Shown here one piece after another: positions 22,112-35,337 of a stretch of 64,000 nucleotides of DNA (position 1 is the first letter of the stretch; each line of letters begins with the position of its first letter). The position numbers and the translations under genes are program-made. The notes beneath the pieces are model-generated. The model did no database searches. It saw only the letters and a list, made by a program, of their open reading frames with translations, and had not been told where the DNA came from. Where the stretch lies: the NCBI RefSeq assembly GCF_041296385.1, contig NW_027183960.1, positions 310,001 through 374,000 of the forward strand, read 5' to 3'. Source of the stretch: Aphelocoma coerulescens. Lineage: Eukaryota > Chordata > Aves > Passeriformes > Corvidae.

Positions 22112-24328
22112 GAACAATGCTAAATATTAAAAGCTCTCGCTGTGCAGAGAAAGCTGGGATAATTTGAGAGTCCTTCCGTGTTTCGGTGGGGTCTCCTGAA
22201 ACATCCATAGACAGCGAGGCCCGTGCAAAGAAATAGGGAGCCATTCATGAGAGAAGTTTCAGAGCTCTTTCTTCTCCAGCCACATGGGCGGGGCACTGCC
22301 AAAGAACTGAGCAGTCACGGCACAACCAGGGCCCTCCTGGCACAGGGCAACACAAAATAAGCAGTGCTGAACAGGATTAGGGCACATGTCAGCAGGGAGC
22401 AGGGAGACCCCGTGCCCAGGCCATGCCTCTACCCCAGGGTCCCCTCTCCCATGACCTCATGGCAGGGGGGAGGAACCCCAACACTTCCGGAGGTGTAGTC
22501 TCTCTCCTCCTCCTTGCAGCTGGCTCATGGGCCCACATTCAGGGCCCCCACCTCGGGAGAAAATTCTCCCAATGTGCTCTGATGTTGAAAGAGTCAAGAA
22601 GAGAAGAAGGGAAAAAAAACCCCAAAGTCCCAGGAAAACAAAGTTCAACTCTCCATCTCCCCCCAGAGAAAAGGAGCTGAAAACTGGCTAAAAAGAAACA
22701 AAGTTGCTTCCTCTGCTCTTGCTGCAAGCAGGATGCAGAGGAGTGTGTATGTGTGTCCTTGAACAAACGCTCTGAGAAGTTTGTCCGGTTTTTTTTCCTC
22801 TCCCCCCTCTCAGGCTCAGTTGAAAGGCACAGAAATGCACAAAGTTCACTTCTGGGCATAGAGCAGCAATAGGGGATACACATGATAAAGTCACCCCAAG
22901 ACACAGGGACAGAGAATTCAGTGGAAAGACTCCGAGAATTCTGCTCCCAGAGATCATTCATTCCTGCTCACCCTGACCCTTGTAGAAAGGGGACATCGTT
23001 CCAGGCAGCCTGTACTGAGCATGTGGCTCCTGAGTGGGGTTTGTTGTTTGGGAAACCTGCTCCGGCTTTTCCATTCTTTCCTTCCAAACAGGAAAACTTC
23101 TCCTGGGGCTGTGTGCAGGCAGAGCCCTGAGGAGAGCAGGTGGCACATGGTGCGCTGGGCTGGGACAGCCAGCTGCAGAGCTCAAGGGAAGAAGCCCAAA
23201 GTGTCACAATGGCTCCTTGCCTTCACATGCAACACCTGGGTCACAATGGTCTCCTTGATTCCATGAGGCCCCACTGTGTCACAATGGCTCCTTGGTTCCA
23301 TCGGGTTCCGCAGTGTCACCATGGTCTCTTTTGATCCGCACTGTCATCATGGACAATTGGTTCCATGAGGCCCCGCAGTGTCACAATGGTCCCTTGCTTC
23401 CATAGGTTTGATGTTGTAACAATGGACTCCTTGCTTCTATGAGCTAGCCTGCTTTTTGCAGAGGTGTCTTTGGTTCCAACAAGGCCCCGCTGTGTCTCAG
23501 TGCACCCTGGCTTCCATGTGGATCTGGAGCATCACAAAGGCTCCTTGGTTCCACCAGGTCCTGCTGTGTCACAATGGGTCCTGTGGTCCCCGAGGCCCTC
23601 CAAAGTCATCATGGAGGCTTGCTTCCATGAGGTTCCATTATGTGCCAGTGGTCATCTTGGTTCCAGGAGTTTCCTTAGTGTCACAATGCTCTCCATGCTT
23701 CCATGATTCCCCACAATGTCACAATGCTCTCCATGCTTCCATTAGGCCCTGCTTTGCCACAATGGTCCCCTTGTTTCCATGAGGCCCCGCTGTGTCACAA
23801 TGGACCTATGGTTCCATGATGTTGCGTGGTGTCACCGTGCTCTTCTTGAATCCGCCGTGTAACCATGGACCATTGGTTCCATGCGGCCTGGCCGTGTCAC
23901 AATGGGCTCCGTGATTCCATGATTCCCCACGGTGTCACAATGGAGCCTTGTTTCTAGGAGGTTCTGTACTGTCACAATTGCCTCCTTGATGCCATCAGCC
24001 CCTGCAGTGTCACAATGGCTCCTTGGTTCCATGAGGAACACAATAGCTTGGCATAAGCATTGAGCAACAGCTGCTGAACACACCTGGCAACATCTGCTTG
24101 CATCAAAAGAGGGCTTCAAGCTGACAATGGCACCAGCAGCTTCCATCTGCAACAGAGACCCAGGAAAGGACAGGCTGTGCCGGTTTGGACAAATGTGGAG
24201 GAAAATATCCTCTGATAGAAGGCAGGTTACACCCAGCCCTCCCCCACCAGCTTCGGGAAAAAAGAATTTTCCTGGGAAGAAAGTGAAAGAGATAAAAACC
24301 ATTTTTTAACAAACACCCAGGAAAAGGA
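22112..24328 (+). repeat. Satellite unit 11 (2217 bp), with 7 bp net insertion
   Basis: Minisatellite 23202-24036. Has the TCATTCATTC replacement at 22954-22963, CATCGTTCCAGG, GTGCTCTG and CTCGGGAG. Unit 12 is its near-copy at offset 2217. Confidence 0.97.
22954..22963 (+). repeat. Local insertion TCATTCATTC replacing ATT
   Basis: GAGAATTCTGCTC in other units reads GAGATCATTCATTCCTGCTC here. The new bases contain a TCAT/TCAT partial tandem and remove the third GAATTC of the unit. Because only units 11 and 12 have it (25171-25180 in unit 12), the event came before the duplication that made these two neighbours. Confidence 0.9.
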
Positions 24329-26545
24329 GAACAATGCTAAATATTAAAAGCTCTCGCTGTGCAGAGAAAGCTGGGATAATTTGAGAGTCCTTCCGTGTTT
24401 CGGTGGGGTCTCCTGAAACATCCATAGACAGCGAGGCCCGTGCAAAGAAATAGGGAGCCATTCATGAGAGAAGTTTCAGAGCTCTTTCTTCTCCAGCCAC
24501 ATGGGCGGGGCACTGCCAAAGAACTGAGCAGTCACGGCACAACCAGGGCCCTCCTGGCACAGGGCAACACAAAATAAGCAGTGCTGAACAGGATTAGGGC
24601 ACATGTCAGCAGGGAGCAGGGAGACCCCGTGCCCAGGCCATGCCTCTACCCCAGGGTCCCCTCTCCCATGACCTCATGGCAGGGGGGAGGAACCCCAACA
24701 CTTCCGTAGGTGTAGTCTCTCTCCTCCTCCTTGCAGCTGGCTCATGGGCCCACATTCAGGGCCCCCACCTCGGGAGAAAATTCTCCCAATGTGCTCTGAT
24801 GTTGAAAGAGTCAAGAAGAGAAGAAGGGAAAAAAAACCCCAAAGTCCCAGGAAAACAAAGTTCAACTCTCCATCTCCCCCCAGAGAAAAGGAGCTGAAAA
24901 CTGGCTAAAAAGAAACAAAGTTGCTTCCTCTGCTCTTGCTGCAAGCAGGATGCAGAGGAGTGTGTATGTGTGTCCTTGAACAAACGCTCTGAGAAGTTTG
25001 TCCGGTTTTTTTTCCTCTCCCCCCTCTCAGGCTCAGTTGAAAGGCACAGAAATGCACAAAGTTCACTTCTGGGCATAGAGCAGCAATAGGGGATACACAT
25101 GATAAAGTCACCCCAAGACACAGGGACAGAGAATTCAGTGGAAAGACTCCGAGAATTCTGCTCCCAGAGATCATTCATTCCTGCTCACCCTGACCCTTGT
25201 AGAAAGGGGACATCGTTCCAGGCAGCCTGTACTGAGCATGTGGCTCCTGAGTGGGGTTTGTTGTTTGGGAAACCTGCTCCGGCTTTTCCATTCTTTCCTT
25301 CCAAACAGGAAAACTTCTCCTGGGGCTGTGTGCAGGCAGAGCCCTGAGGAGAGCAGGTGGCACATGGTGCGCTGGGCTGGGACAGCCAGCTGCAGAGCTC
25401 AAGGGAAGAAGCCCAAAGTGTCACAATGGCTCCTTGCCTTCACATGCAACACCTGGGTCACAATGGTCTCCTTGATTCCATGAGGCCCCACTGTGTCACA
25501 ATGGCTCCTTGGTTCCATCGGGTTCCGCAGTGTCACCATGGTCTCTTTTGATCCGCACTGTCATCATGGACAATTGGTTCCATGAGGCCCCGCAGTGTCA
25601 CAATGGTCCCTTGCTTCCATAGGTTTGATGTTGTAACAATGGACTCCTTGCTTCTATGAGCTAGCCTGCTTTTTGCAGAGGTGTCTTTGGTTCCAACAAG
25701 GCCCCGCTGTGTCTCAGTGCACCCTGGCTTCCATGTGGATCTGGAGCATCACAAAGGCTCCTTGGTTCCACCAGGTCCTGCTGTGTCACAATGGGTCCTG
25801 TGGTCCCCGAGGCCCTCCAAAGTCATCATGGAGGCTTGCTTCCATGAGGTTCCATTATGTGCCAGTGGTCATCTTGGTTCCAGGAGTTTCCTTAGTGTCA
25901 CAATGCTCTCCATGCTTCCATGATTCCCCACAATGTCACAATGCTCTCCATGCTTCCATTAGGCCCTGCTTTGCCACAATGGTCCCCTTGTTTCCATGAG
26001 GCCCCGCTGTGTCACAATGGACCTATGGTTCCATGATGTTGCGTGGTGTCACCGTGCTCTTCTTGAATCCGCCGTGTTACCATGGACCATTGGTTCCATG
26101 CGGCCTGGCCGTGTCACAATGGGCTCCGTGATTCCATGATTCCCCACGGTGTCACAATGGAGCCTTGTTTCTAGGAGGTTCTGTACTGTCACAATTGCCT
26201 CCTTGATGCCATCAGCCCCTGCAGTGTCACAATGGCTCCTTGGTTCCATGAGGAACACAATAGCTTGGCATAAGCATTGAGCAACAGCTGCTGAACACAC
26301 CTGGCAACATCTGCTTGCATCAAAAGAGGGCTTCAAGCTGAGAATGGCACCAGCAGCTTCCATCTGCAACAGAGACCCAGGAAAGGACAGGCTGTGCCGG
26401 TTTTGACAAATGTGGAGGAAAATATCCTCTGATAGAAGGCAGGTTACACCCAGCCCTCCCCCACCAGCTTCGGGAAAAAAGAATTTTCCTGGGAAGAAAG
26501 TGAAAGAGATAAAAACCATTTTTTAACAAACACCCAGGAAAAGGA
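24329..26545 (+). repeat. Satellite unit 12 (2217 bp), near-copy of unit 11
   Basis: Minisatellite 25419-26253. Keeps the insertion at 25171-25180. Has CTTCCGTAGG (near 24706), otherwise seen only in units 22 and 23. After about 26060 it switches to GTGTTACC, CTGAGAATGG and CCGGTTTTG, the state of unit 14. Confidence 0.97.
25171..25180 (+). repeat. Local insertion TCATTCATTC, second copy
   Basis: Same replacement as at 22954, with identical bases and context (offset 2217). Confidence 0.9.
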
Positions 26546-28119
26546 GAACAATGCTAAATATTAAAAGCTCTCGCTGTGCAGAGAAAGCTGGGATAATTTG
26601 AGAGTCCTTCCGTGTTTCGGTGGGGTCTCCTGAAACATCCATAGACAGCGAGGCCCGTGCAAAGAAATAGGGAGCCATTCATGAGAGAAGTTTCAGAGCT
26701 CTTTCTTCTCCAGCCACATGGGCGGGGCACTGCCAAAGAACTGAGCAGTCACGGCACAACCAGGGCCCTCCTGGCACAGGGCAACACAAAATAAGCAGTG
26801 CTGAACAGGATTAGGGCACATGTCAGCAGGGAGCAGGGAGACCCCGTGCCCAGGCCATGCCTCTACCCCAGGGTCCCCTCTCCCATGACCTCATGGCAGG
26901 GGGGAGGAACCCCAACACTTCCGGAGGTGTAGTCTCTCTCCTCCTCCTTGCAGCTGGCTCATGGGCCCACATTCAGGGCCCCCACCTCAGTAGAAAATTC
27001 TCCCAATGTGGTCTGATGTTGAAAGAGTCAAGAAGAGAAGAAGGGAAAAAAAACCCCAAAGTCCCAGGAAAACAAAGTTCAACTCTCCATCTCCCCCCAG
27101 AGAAAAGGAGCTGAAAACTGGCTAAAAAGAAACAAAGTTGCTTCCTCTGCTCTTGCTGCAAGCAGGATGAAGAGGAGTGTGTATGTGTGTCCTTGAACAA
27201 ACGCTCTGAGAAGTTTGTCCGGTTTTTTTTCCCTCTCCCCCCTCTCAGGCTCAGTTGAAAGGCACAGAAATGCACAAAGTTCACTTCTGGGCATAGAGCA
27301 GCGATAGGGGATACACATGATAAAGTCACCCCAAGACACAGGGACAGAGAATTCAGTGGAAAGACTCCGAGAATTCTGCTCCCAGAGAATTCTGCTCACC
27401 CTGACCCTTGTAGAAAGGGGACATCGTTCCCGGCAGCCTGTACTGAGCATGTGGCTCCTGAGTGGGGTTTGTTGTTTGGGAAACCTGCTCCGGCTTTTCC
27501 ATTCTTTCCTTCCAAACAGGAAAACTTCTCCTGGGGCTGTGTGCAGGCAGAGCCCTGAGGAGAGCAGGTGGCACATGGTGCGCTGGGCTGGGACAGCCAG
27601 CTGCAGAGCTCAAGGGAAGAAGCCCAAAGTGTCACAATGGCTCCTTGCCTTCACATGCAACACCTGGGTCACAATGGTCTCCTTGATTCCATGAGGCCCC
27701 ACTGTGTCACAATGGCTCCTTGGTTCCATCGGGTTCCGCAGTGTCACCATGGTCTCCTTTGATCCGCACTGTCATCATGGACAATTGGTTCCATGAGGCC
27801 CCGCAGTGTCACAATGGTCCCTTGCTTCCATAGGTTTGATGTTGTAACAATGGACTCCTTGCTTCTATGAGCTAGCCTGCTTTTTGCAGAGGTGTCTTTG
27901 GTTCCAACAAGGCCCCGCTGTGTCTCAGTGCACCCTGGCTTCCATGTGGATCTGGAGCATCACAAAGGCTCCTTGGTTCCACCAGGTCCTGCTGTGTCAC
28001 AATGGGTCCTGTGGTCCCCGAGGCCCTCCAAAGTCATCATGGAGGCTTGCTTCCATGAGGTTCCATTATGTGCCAGTGGTCATCTTGGTTCCAGGAGTTT
28101 CCTTAGTGTCACAATGCTC

Positions 28120-28140
28120 TCCATGCTTCCATTAGGCCCT
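28120..28140 (+). repeat. Deletion junction: one minisatellite copy lost (38 bp)
   Basis: Other units have two successive copies reading CTCTCCATGCTTCCA, separated by TGATTCCCCACAATGTCACAA. Here only one CTCTCCATGCTTCCA remains, running directly into TTAGG. The lost length is one full motif between identical 15 bp flanks, as expected from slippage or unequal pairing of adjacent copies. Confidence 0.92.
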
Positions 28141-28521
28141 GCTTTGCCACAATGGTCCCCTTGTTTCCATGAGGCCCCGCTGTGTCACAATGGACCTATG
28201 GTTCCATGATGTTGCGTGGTGTCACCGTGCTCTTCTTGAATCCGCCGTGTTACCATGGACCATTGGTTCCATGCGGCCTGGCCGTGTCACAATGGGCTCC
28301 GTGATTCCATGATTCCCCACGGTGTCACAATGGAGCCTTGTTTCTAGGAGGTTCTGTACTGTCACAATTGTCTCCTTGATGCCATCAGCCCCTGCAGTGT
28401 CACAATGGCTCCTTGGTTCCATGAGGAACACAATAGCTTGGGATAAGCATTGAGCAACAGCTGCTGAACACACCTGGCAACATCTGCTTGCATCAAAAGA
28501 GGGCTTCAAGCTGACAATGGC

Positions 28522-28542
28522 ACCAGCAGCCATTGGAAAGGA
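28522..28542 (+). repeat. Deletion junction: 18 bp lost from the unit tail
   Basis: CAGCAGCTTCCATCTGCAACAGAGACCCAGGAAAGG in other units has become CAGCAGCCATTGGAAAGG. The junction sequence CCATTGG is not a simple join of the flanks, so a substitution or filler accompanied the deletion. Confidence 0.88.
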
Positions 28543-28701
28543 CAGGCTGTGCCGGTTTGGACAAATGTGGAGGAAAATATCCTCTGATAGAAGGCAGGTT
28601 ACACCCAGCCCTCCCCCACCAGCTTTGGGAAAAAAGAATTTTCCTGGGAAGAAAGTGAAAGAGATAAAAACTATTTTTTTAACAAACACCCAGGAAAAGG
28701 A

Positions 28702-30912
28702 GAACAATGCTAAATATTAAAAGCTCTCGCTGTGCAGAGAAAGCTGGGATAATTTGAGAGTCCTTCCGTGTTTCGGTGGGGTCTCCTGAAACATCCATAG
28801 ACAGCGAGGCCCGTGCAAAGAAATAGGGAGCCATTCTTGAGAGAAGTTTCAGAGCTCTTTCTTCTCCAGCCACATGGGCGGGGCACTGCCAAAGAACTGA
28901 GCAGTCACGGCACAACCAGGGCCCTCCTGGCACAGGGCAACACAAAATAAGCAGTGCTGAACAGGATTAGGGCACATGTGAGCAGGGAGCAGGGAGACCC
29001 CGTGCCCAGGCCATGCCTCTACCCCAGGGTCCCCTCTCCCATGACCTCATGGCAGGGGGGAGGAACCCCAACACTTCCGGAGGTGTAGTCTCTCTCCTCC
29101 TCCTTGCAGCTGGCTCATGGGCCCACATTCAGGGCCCCCACCTCGGGAGAAAATTCTCCCAATGTGGTCTGATGTTGAAAGAGTCAAGAAGAGAAGAAGG
29201 GAAAAAAAACCCCAAAGTCCCAGGAAAACAAAGTTCAACTCTCCATCTCCCCCCAGAGAAAAGGAGCTGAAAACTGGCTAAAAAGAAACAAAGTTGCTTC
29301 CTCTGCTCTTGCTGCAAGCAGGATGCAGAGGAGTGTGTATGTGTGTCCTTGAACAAACGCTCTGAGAAGTTTGTCCGGTTTTTTTTTCCTCTCCCCCCTC
29401 TCAGGCTCAGTTGAAAGGCACAGAAATGCACAAAGTTCACTTCTGGGCATAGAGCAGCAATAGGGGATACACATGATAAAGTCACCCCAAGACACAGGGA
29501 CAGAGAATTCAGTGGAAAGACTCCGAGAATTCTGCTCCCAGAGAATTCTGCTCACCCTGACCCTTGTAGAAAGGGGACATCGTTCCCGGCAGCCTGTACT
29601 GAGCATGTGGCTCCTGAGTGGGGTTTGTTGTTTGGGAAACCTGCTCCGGCTTTTCCATTCTTTCCTTCCAAACAGGAAAACTTCTCCTGGGGCTGTGTGC
29701 AGGCAGAGCCCTGAGGAGAGCAGGTGGCACATGGTGCGCTGGGCTGGGACAGCCAGCTGCAGAGCTCAAGGGAAGAAGCCCAAAGTGTCACAATGGCTCC
29801 TTGCCTTCACATGCAACACCTGGGTCACAATGGTCTCCTTGATTCCATGAGGCCCCACTGTGTCACAATGGCTACTTGGTTCCATCGGGTTCCGCAGTGT
29901 CACCATGGTCTCTTTTGATCCGCACTGTCATCATGGACAATTGGTTCCATGAGGCCCCGCAGTGTCACAATGGTCCCTTGCTTCCATAGGTTTGATGTTG
30001 TAACAATGGACTCCTTGCTTCTATGAGCTAGCCTGCTTTTTGCAGAGGTGTCTTTGGTTCCAACAAGGCCCCGCTGTGTCTCAGTGCACCCTGGCTTCCA
30101 TGTGGATCTGGAGCATCACAAAGGCTCCTTGGTTCCACCAGGTCCTGCTGTGTCACAATGGGTCCTGTGGTCCCCGAGGCCCTCCAAAGTCATCATGGAG
30201 GCTTGCTTCCATGAGGTTCCATTATGTGCCAGTGGTCATCTTGGTTCCAGGAGTTTCCTTAGTGTCACAATGCTCTCCATGCTTCCATGATTCCCCACAA
30301 TGTCACAATGCTCTCCATGCTTCCATTAGGCCCTGCTTTGCCACAATGGTCCCCTTGTTTCCATGAGGCCCCGCTGTGTCACAATGGACCTATGGTTCCA
30401 TGATGTTGCGTGGTGTCACCGTGCTCTTCTTGAATCCGCCGTGTTACCATGGACCATTGGTTCCATGCGGCCTGGCCGTGTCACAATGGGCTCCGTGATT
30501 CCATGATTCCCCACGGTGTCACAATGGAGCCTTGTTTCTAGGAGGTTCTGTACTGTCACAATTGCCTCCTTGATGCCATCAGCCCCTGCAGTGTCACAAT
30601 GGCTCCTTGGTTCCATGAGGAACACAATAGCTTGGCATAAGCATTGAGCAACAGCTGCTGAACACACCTGGCAACATCTGCTTGCATCAAAAGAGGGCTT
30701 CAAGCTGAGAATGGCACCAGCAGCTTCCATCTGCAACAGAGACCCAGGAAAGGACAGGCTGTGCCGGTTTTGACAAATGTGGAGGAAAATATCCTCTGAT
30801 AGAAGGCAGGTTACACCCAGCCCTCCCCCACCAGCTTCGGGAAAAAAGAATTTTCCTGGGAAGAAAGTGAAAGAGATAAAAACCATTTTTTAACAAACAC
30901 CCAGGAAAAGGA
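28702..30912 (+). repeat. Satellite unit 14 (2211 bp)
   Basis: Minisatellite 29786-30620. CATTCTTGAG, GTGAGC, CTCGGGAG, T9CC. Private GGCTACTTGG (C to A, near 29873). The end is unit 12-like (CTGAGAATGG, CCGGTTTTG), at offset 4367. Confidence 0.97.
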
Positions 30913-33125
30913 GAACAATGCTAAATATTAAAAGCTCTCGCTGTGCAGAGAAAGCTGGGATAATTTGAGAGTCCTTCCGTGTTTCGGTGGGGTCTCCTGA
31001 AACATCCATAGACAGCGAGGCCCGTGCAAAGAAATAGGGAGCCATTCATGAGAGAAGTTTCAGAGCTCTTTCTTCTCCAGCCACATGGGCGGGGCACTGC
31101 CAAAGAACTGAGCAGTCACGGCACAACCAGGGCCCTCCTGGCACAGGGCAACACAAAATAAGCAGTGCTGAACAGGATTAGGGCACATGTCAGCAGGGAG
31201 CAGGGAGACCCCGTGCCCAGGCCATGCCTCTGCCCCAGGGTCCCCTCTCCCATGACCTCATGGCAGGGGGGAGGAACCCCAACACTTCCGGAGGTGTAGT
31301 CTCTCTCCTCCTCCTTGCAGCTGGCTCATGGGCCCACATTCAGGGCCCCCACCTCGGGAGAAAATTCTCCCAATGTGGTCTGATGTTGAAAGAGTCAAGA
31401 AGAGAAGAAGGGAAAAAAAACCCCAAAGTCCCAGGAAAACAAAGTTCAACTCTCCATCTCCCCCCAGAGAAAAGGAGCTGAAAACTGGCTAAAAAGAAAC
31501 AAAGTTGCTTCCTCTGCTCTTGCTGCAAGCAGGATGCAGAGGAGTGTGTATGTGTGTCCTTGAACAAACGCTCTGAGAAGTTTGTCCGGTTTTTTTTTCC
31601 TCTCCCCCCTCTCAGGCTCAGTTGAAAGGCACAGAAATGCACAAAGTTCACTTCTGGGCATAGAGCAGCAATAGGGGATACACATGATAAAGTCACCCCA
31701 AGACACAGGGACAGAGAATTCAGTGGAAAGACTCCGAGAATTCTGCTCCCAGAGAATTCTGTTCACCCTGACCCTTGTAGAAAAGGGACATCGTTCCCGG
31801 CAGCCTGTACTGAGCATGTGGCTCCTGAGTGGGGTTTGTTGTTTAGGAAACCTGCTCCGGCTTTTCCATTCTTTCCTTGCAAACAGGAAAACTTCTCCTG
31901 GGGCTGTGTGCAGGCAGAGCCCTGAGGAGAGCAGGTGGCACATGGTGCGCTGGGCTGGGACAGCCAGCTGCAGAGCTCAAGGGAAGAAGCCCAAAGTGTC
32001 ACAATGGCTCCTTGCCTTCACATGCAACACCTGGGTCACAATGGTCTCCTTGATTCCATGAGGCCCCACTGTGTCACAATGGCTCCTTGGTTCCATCGGG
32101 TTCCGCAGTGTCACCATGGTCTCTTTTGATCCGCACTGTCATCATGGACAATTGGTTCCATGAGGCCCCGCAGTGTCACAATGGTCCCTTGCTTCCATAG
32201 GTTTGATGTTGTAACAATGGACTCCTTGCTTCTATGAGCTAGCCTGCTTTTTGCAGAGGTGTCTTTGGTTCCAACAAGGCCCCGCTGTGTCTCAGTGCAC
32301 CCTGGCTTCCATGTGGATCTGGAGCATCACAAAGGCTCCTTGGTTCCACCAGGTCCTGCTGTGTCACAATGGGCCCTGTGGTCCCCGAGGCCCTCCAAAG
32401 TCATCATGGAGGCTTGCTTCCATGAGGTTCCATTATGTGCCAGTGGTCATCTTGGTTCCAGGAGTTTCCTTAGTGTCACAATGCTCTCCATGCTTCCATG
32501 ATTCCCCACAATGTCACAATGCTCTCCATGCTTCCATTAGGCCCTGCTTTGCCACAATGGTCCCCTTGTTTCCATGAGGCCCCGCTGTGTCACAATGGAC
32601 CTATGGTTCCATGATGTTGCGTGGTGTCACCGTGCTCTTCTTGAATCCGCCGTGTTACCATGGACCATTGGTTCCATGCGGCCTGGCCGTGTCACAATGG
32701 GCTCCGTGATTCCATGATTCCCCACGGTGTCACAATGGAGCCTTGTTTCTAGGAGGTTCTGTACTGTCACAATTGCCTCCTTGATGCCATCAGCCCCTGC
32801 AGTGTCACAATGGCTCCTTGGTTCCATGAGGAACACAATAGCTTGGCATAAGCATTGAGCAACAGCTGCTGAACACACCTGGCAACATCTGCTTGCATCA
32901 AAAGAGGGCTTCAAGCTGACAATGGCACCAGCAGCTTCCATCTGCAACAGAGACCCAGGGAAAGGACAGGCTGTGCCGGTTTTGACAAATGTGGAGGAAA
33001 ATATCCTCTGATAGAAGGCAGGTTACACCCAGCCCTCCCCCACCAGCTTCGGGAAAAAAGAATTTTCCTGGGAAGAAAGTGAAAGAGATAAAAACTATTT
33101 TTTTAACAAACACCCAGGAAAAGGA
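30913..33125 (+). repeat. Satellite unit 15 (2213 bp), many private changes
   Basis: Minisatellite 31997-32831. Private bases: CTCTGCCCCAG (31232), CTGTTCACC (31762), AAAAGGGAC (31784) and AATGGGCCC (32374). Shares CCTTGCAAAC with unit 10 and GTTTAGGAA with units 19-27. Ends with the extra-G CAGGGAAAGG form. Confidence 0.97.
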
Positions 33126-35337
33126 GAACAATGCTAAATATTAAAAGCTCTCGCTGTGCAGAGAAAGCTGGGATAATTTGAGAGTCCTTCCGTGTTTCGG
33201 TGGGGTCTCCTGAAACATCCATAGACAGCGAGGCCCGTGCAAAGAAATAGGGAGCCATTCATGAGAGAAGTTTCAGAGCTCTTTCTTCTCCAGCCACATG
33301 GGCGGGGCACTGCCAAAGAACTGAGCAGTCACGGCACAACCAGGGCCCTCCTGGCACAGGGCAACACAAAATAAGCAGTGCTGAACAGGATTAGGGCACA
33401 TGTGAGCAGGGAGCAGGGAGACCCCGTGCCCAGGCCATGCCTCTACCCCAGGGTCCCCTCTCCCATGACCTCATGGCAGGGGGGAGGAACCCCAACACTT
33501 CCGGAGGTGTAGTCTCTCTCCTCCTCCTTGCAGCTGGCTCATGGGCCCACATTCAGGGCCCCCACCTCGGGAGAAAATTCTCCCAATGTGGTCTGATGTT
33601 GAAAGAGTCAAGAAGAGAAGAAGGGAAAAAAAACCCCAAAGTCCCAGGAAAACAAAGTTCAACTCTCCATCTCCCCCCAGAGAAAAGGAGCTGAAAACTG
33701 GCTAAAAAGAAACAAAGTTGCTTCCTCTGCTCTTGCTGCAAGCAGGATGCAGAGGAGTGTGTATGTGTGTCCTTGAACAAACGCTCTGAGAAGTTTGTCC
33801 GGTTTTTTTTTCCTCTCCCCCCTCTCAGGCTCAGTTGAAAGGCACAGAAATGCACAAAGTTCACTTCTGGGCATAGAGCAGCAATAGGGGATACACATGA
33901 TAAAGTCACCCCAAGACACAGGGACAGAGAATTCAGTGGAAAGACTCCGAGAATTCTGCTCCCAGAGAATTCTGCTCACACTGACCCTTGTAGAAAGGGG
34001 ACATCAGTCCCGGCAGCCTGTACTGAGCATGTGGCTCCTGAGTGGGGTTTGTTGTTTGGGAAACCTGCTCCGGCTTTTCCATTCTTTCCTTCCAAACAGG
34101 AAAACTTCTCCTGGGGCTGTGTGCAGGCAGAGCCCTGAGGAGAGCAGGTGGCACATGGTGCGCTGGGCTGGGACAGCCAGCTGCAGAGCTCAAGGGAAGA
34201 AGCCCAAAGTGTCACAATGGCTCCTTGCCTTCACATGCAACACCTGGGTCACAATGGTCTCCTTGATTCCATGAGGCCCCACTGTGTCACAATGGCTCCT
34301 TGGTTCCATCGGGTTCCGCAGTGTCACCATGGTCTCTTTTGATCCGCACTGTCATCATGGACAATTGGTTCCATGAGGCCCCGCAGTGTCACAATGGTCC
34401 CTTGCTTCCATAGGTTTGATGTTGTAACAATGGACTCCTTGCTTCTATGAGCTAGCCTGCTTTTTGCAGAGGTGTCTTTGGTTCCAACAAGGCCCCGCTG
34501 TGTCTCAGTGCACCCTGGCTTCCATGTGGATCTGGAGCATCACAAAGGCTCCTTGGTTCCACCAGGTCCTGCTGTGTCACAATGGGTCCTGTGGTCCCCG
34601 AGGCCCTCCAAAGTCATCATGGAGGCTTGCTTCCATGAGGTTCCATTATGTGCCAGTGGTCATCTTGGTTCCAGGAGTTTCCTTAGTGTCACAATGCTCT
34701 CCATGCTTCCATGATTCCCCACAATGTCACAATGCTCTCCATGCTTCCATTAGGCCCTGCTTTGCCACAATGGTCCCCTTGTTTCCATGAGGCCCCGCTG
34801 TGTCACAATGGACCTATGGTTCCATGATGTTGCGTGGTGTCACCGTGCTCTTCTTGAATCCGCCGTGTTACCATGGACCATTGGTTCCATGCGGCCTGGC
34901 CGTGTCACAATGGGCTCCGTGATTCCATGATTCCCCACGGTGTCACAATGGAGCCTTGTTTCTAGGAGGTTCTGTACTGTCACAATTGCCTCCTTGATGC
35001 CATCAGCCCCTGCAGTGTCACAATGGCTCCTTGGTTCCATGAGGAACACAATAGCTTGGCATAAGCATTGAGCAACAGCTGCTGAACACACCTGGCAACA
35101 TCTGCTTACATCAAAAGAGGGCTTCAAGCTGAGAATGGCACCAGCAGCTTCCATCTGCAACAGAGACCCAGGGAAAGGACAGGCTGTGCCGGTTTTGACA
35201 AATGTGGAGGAAAATATCCTCTGATAGAAGGCAGGTTACACCCAGCCCTCCCCCACCAGCTTCGGGAAAAAAGAATTTTCCTGGGAAGAAAGTGAAAGAG
35301 ATAAAAACCATTTTTTAACAAACACCCAGGAAAAGGA
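33126..35337 (+). repeat. Satellite unit 16 (2212 bp)
   Basis: Minisatellite 34210-35044. The first half is unit 3-like (GTGAGC, T9CC, CATCAGTCCCGG near 34003). The second half starts the long block shared with unit 27, with CTTACATC (near 35107), CTGAGAATGG, CAGGGAAAGG and CCGGTTTTG. Confidence 0.97.

Larger units (their letters stand above)
26546..28701 (+). repeat. Satellite unit 13 (2156 bp), with two internal deletions
   Basis: Minisatellite 27630-28426, shortened. Lacks 38 bp at a junction near 28130 and 18 bp at a junction near 28530. Other private changes are GGATGAAGAGG (27169), GTCTCCTTTGATCC (near 27757), TTGGGATAAGC (near 28441) and AGCTTTGGG (near 28625). It is one of the two most diverged units. 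Confidence 0.97.
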
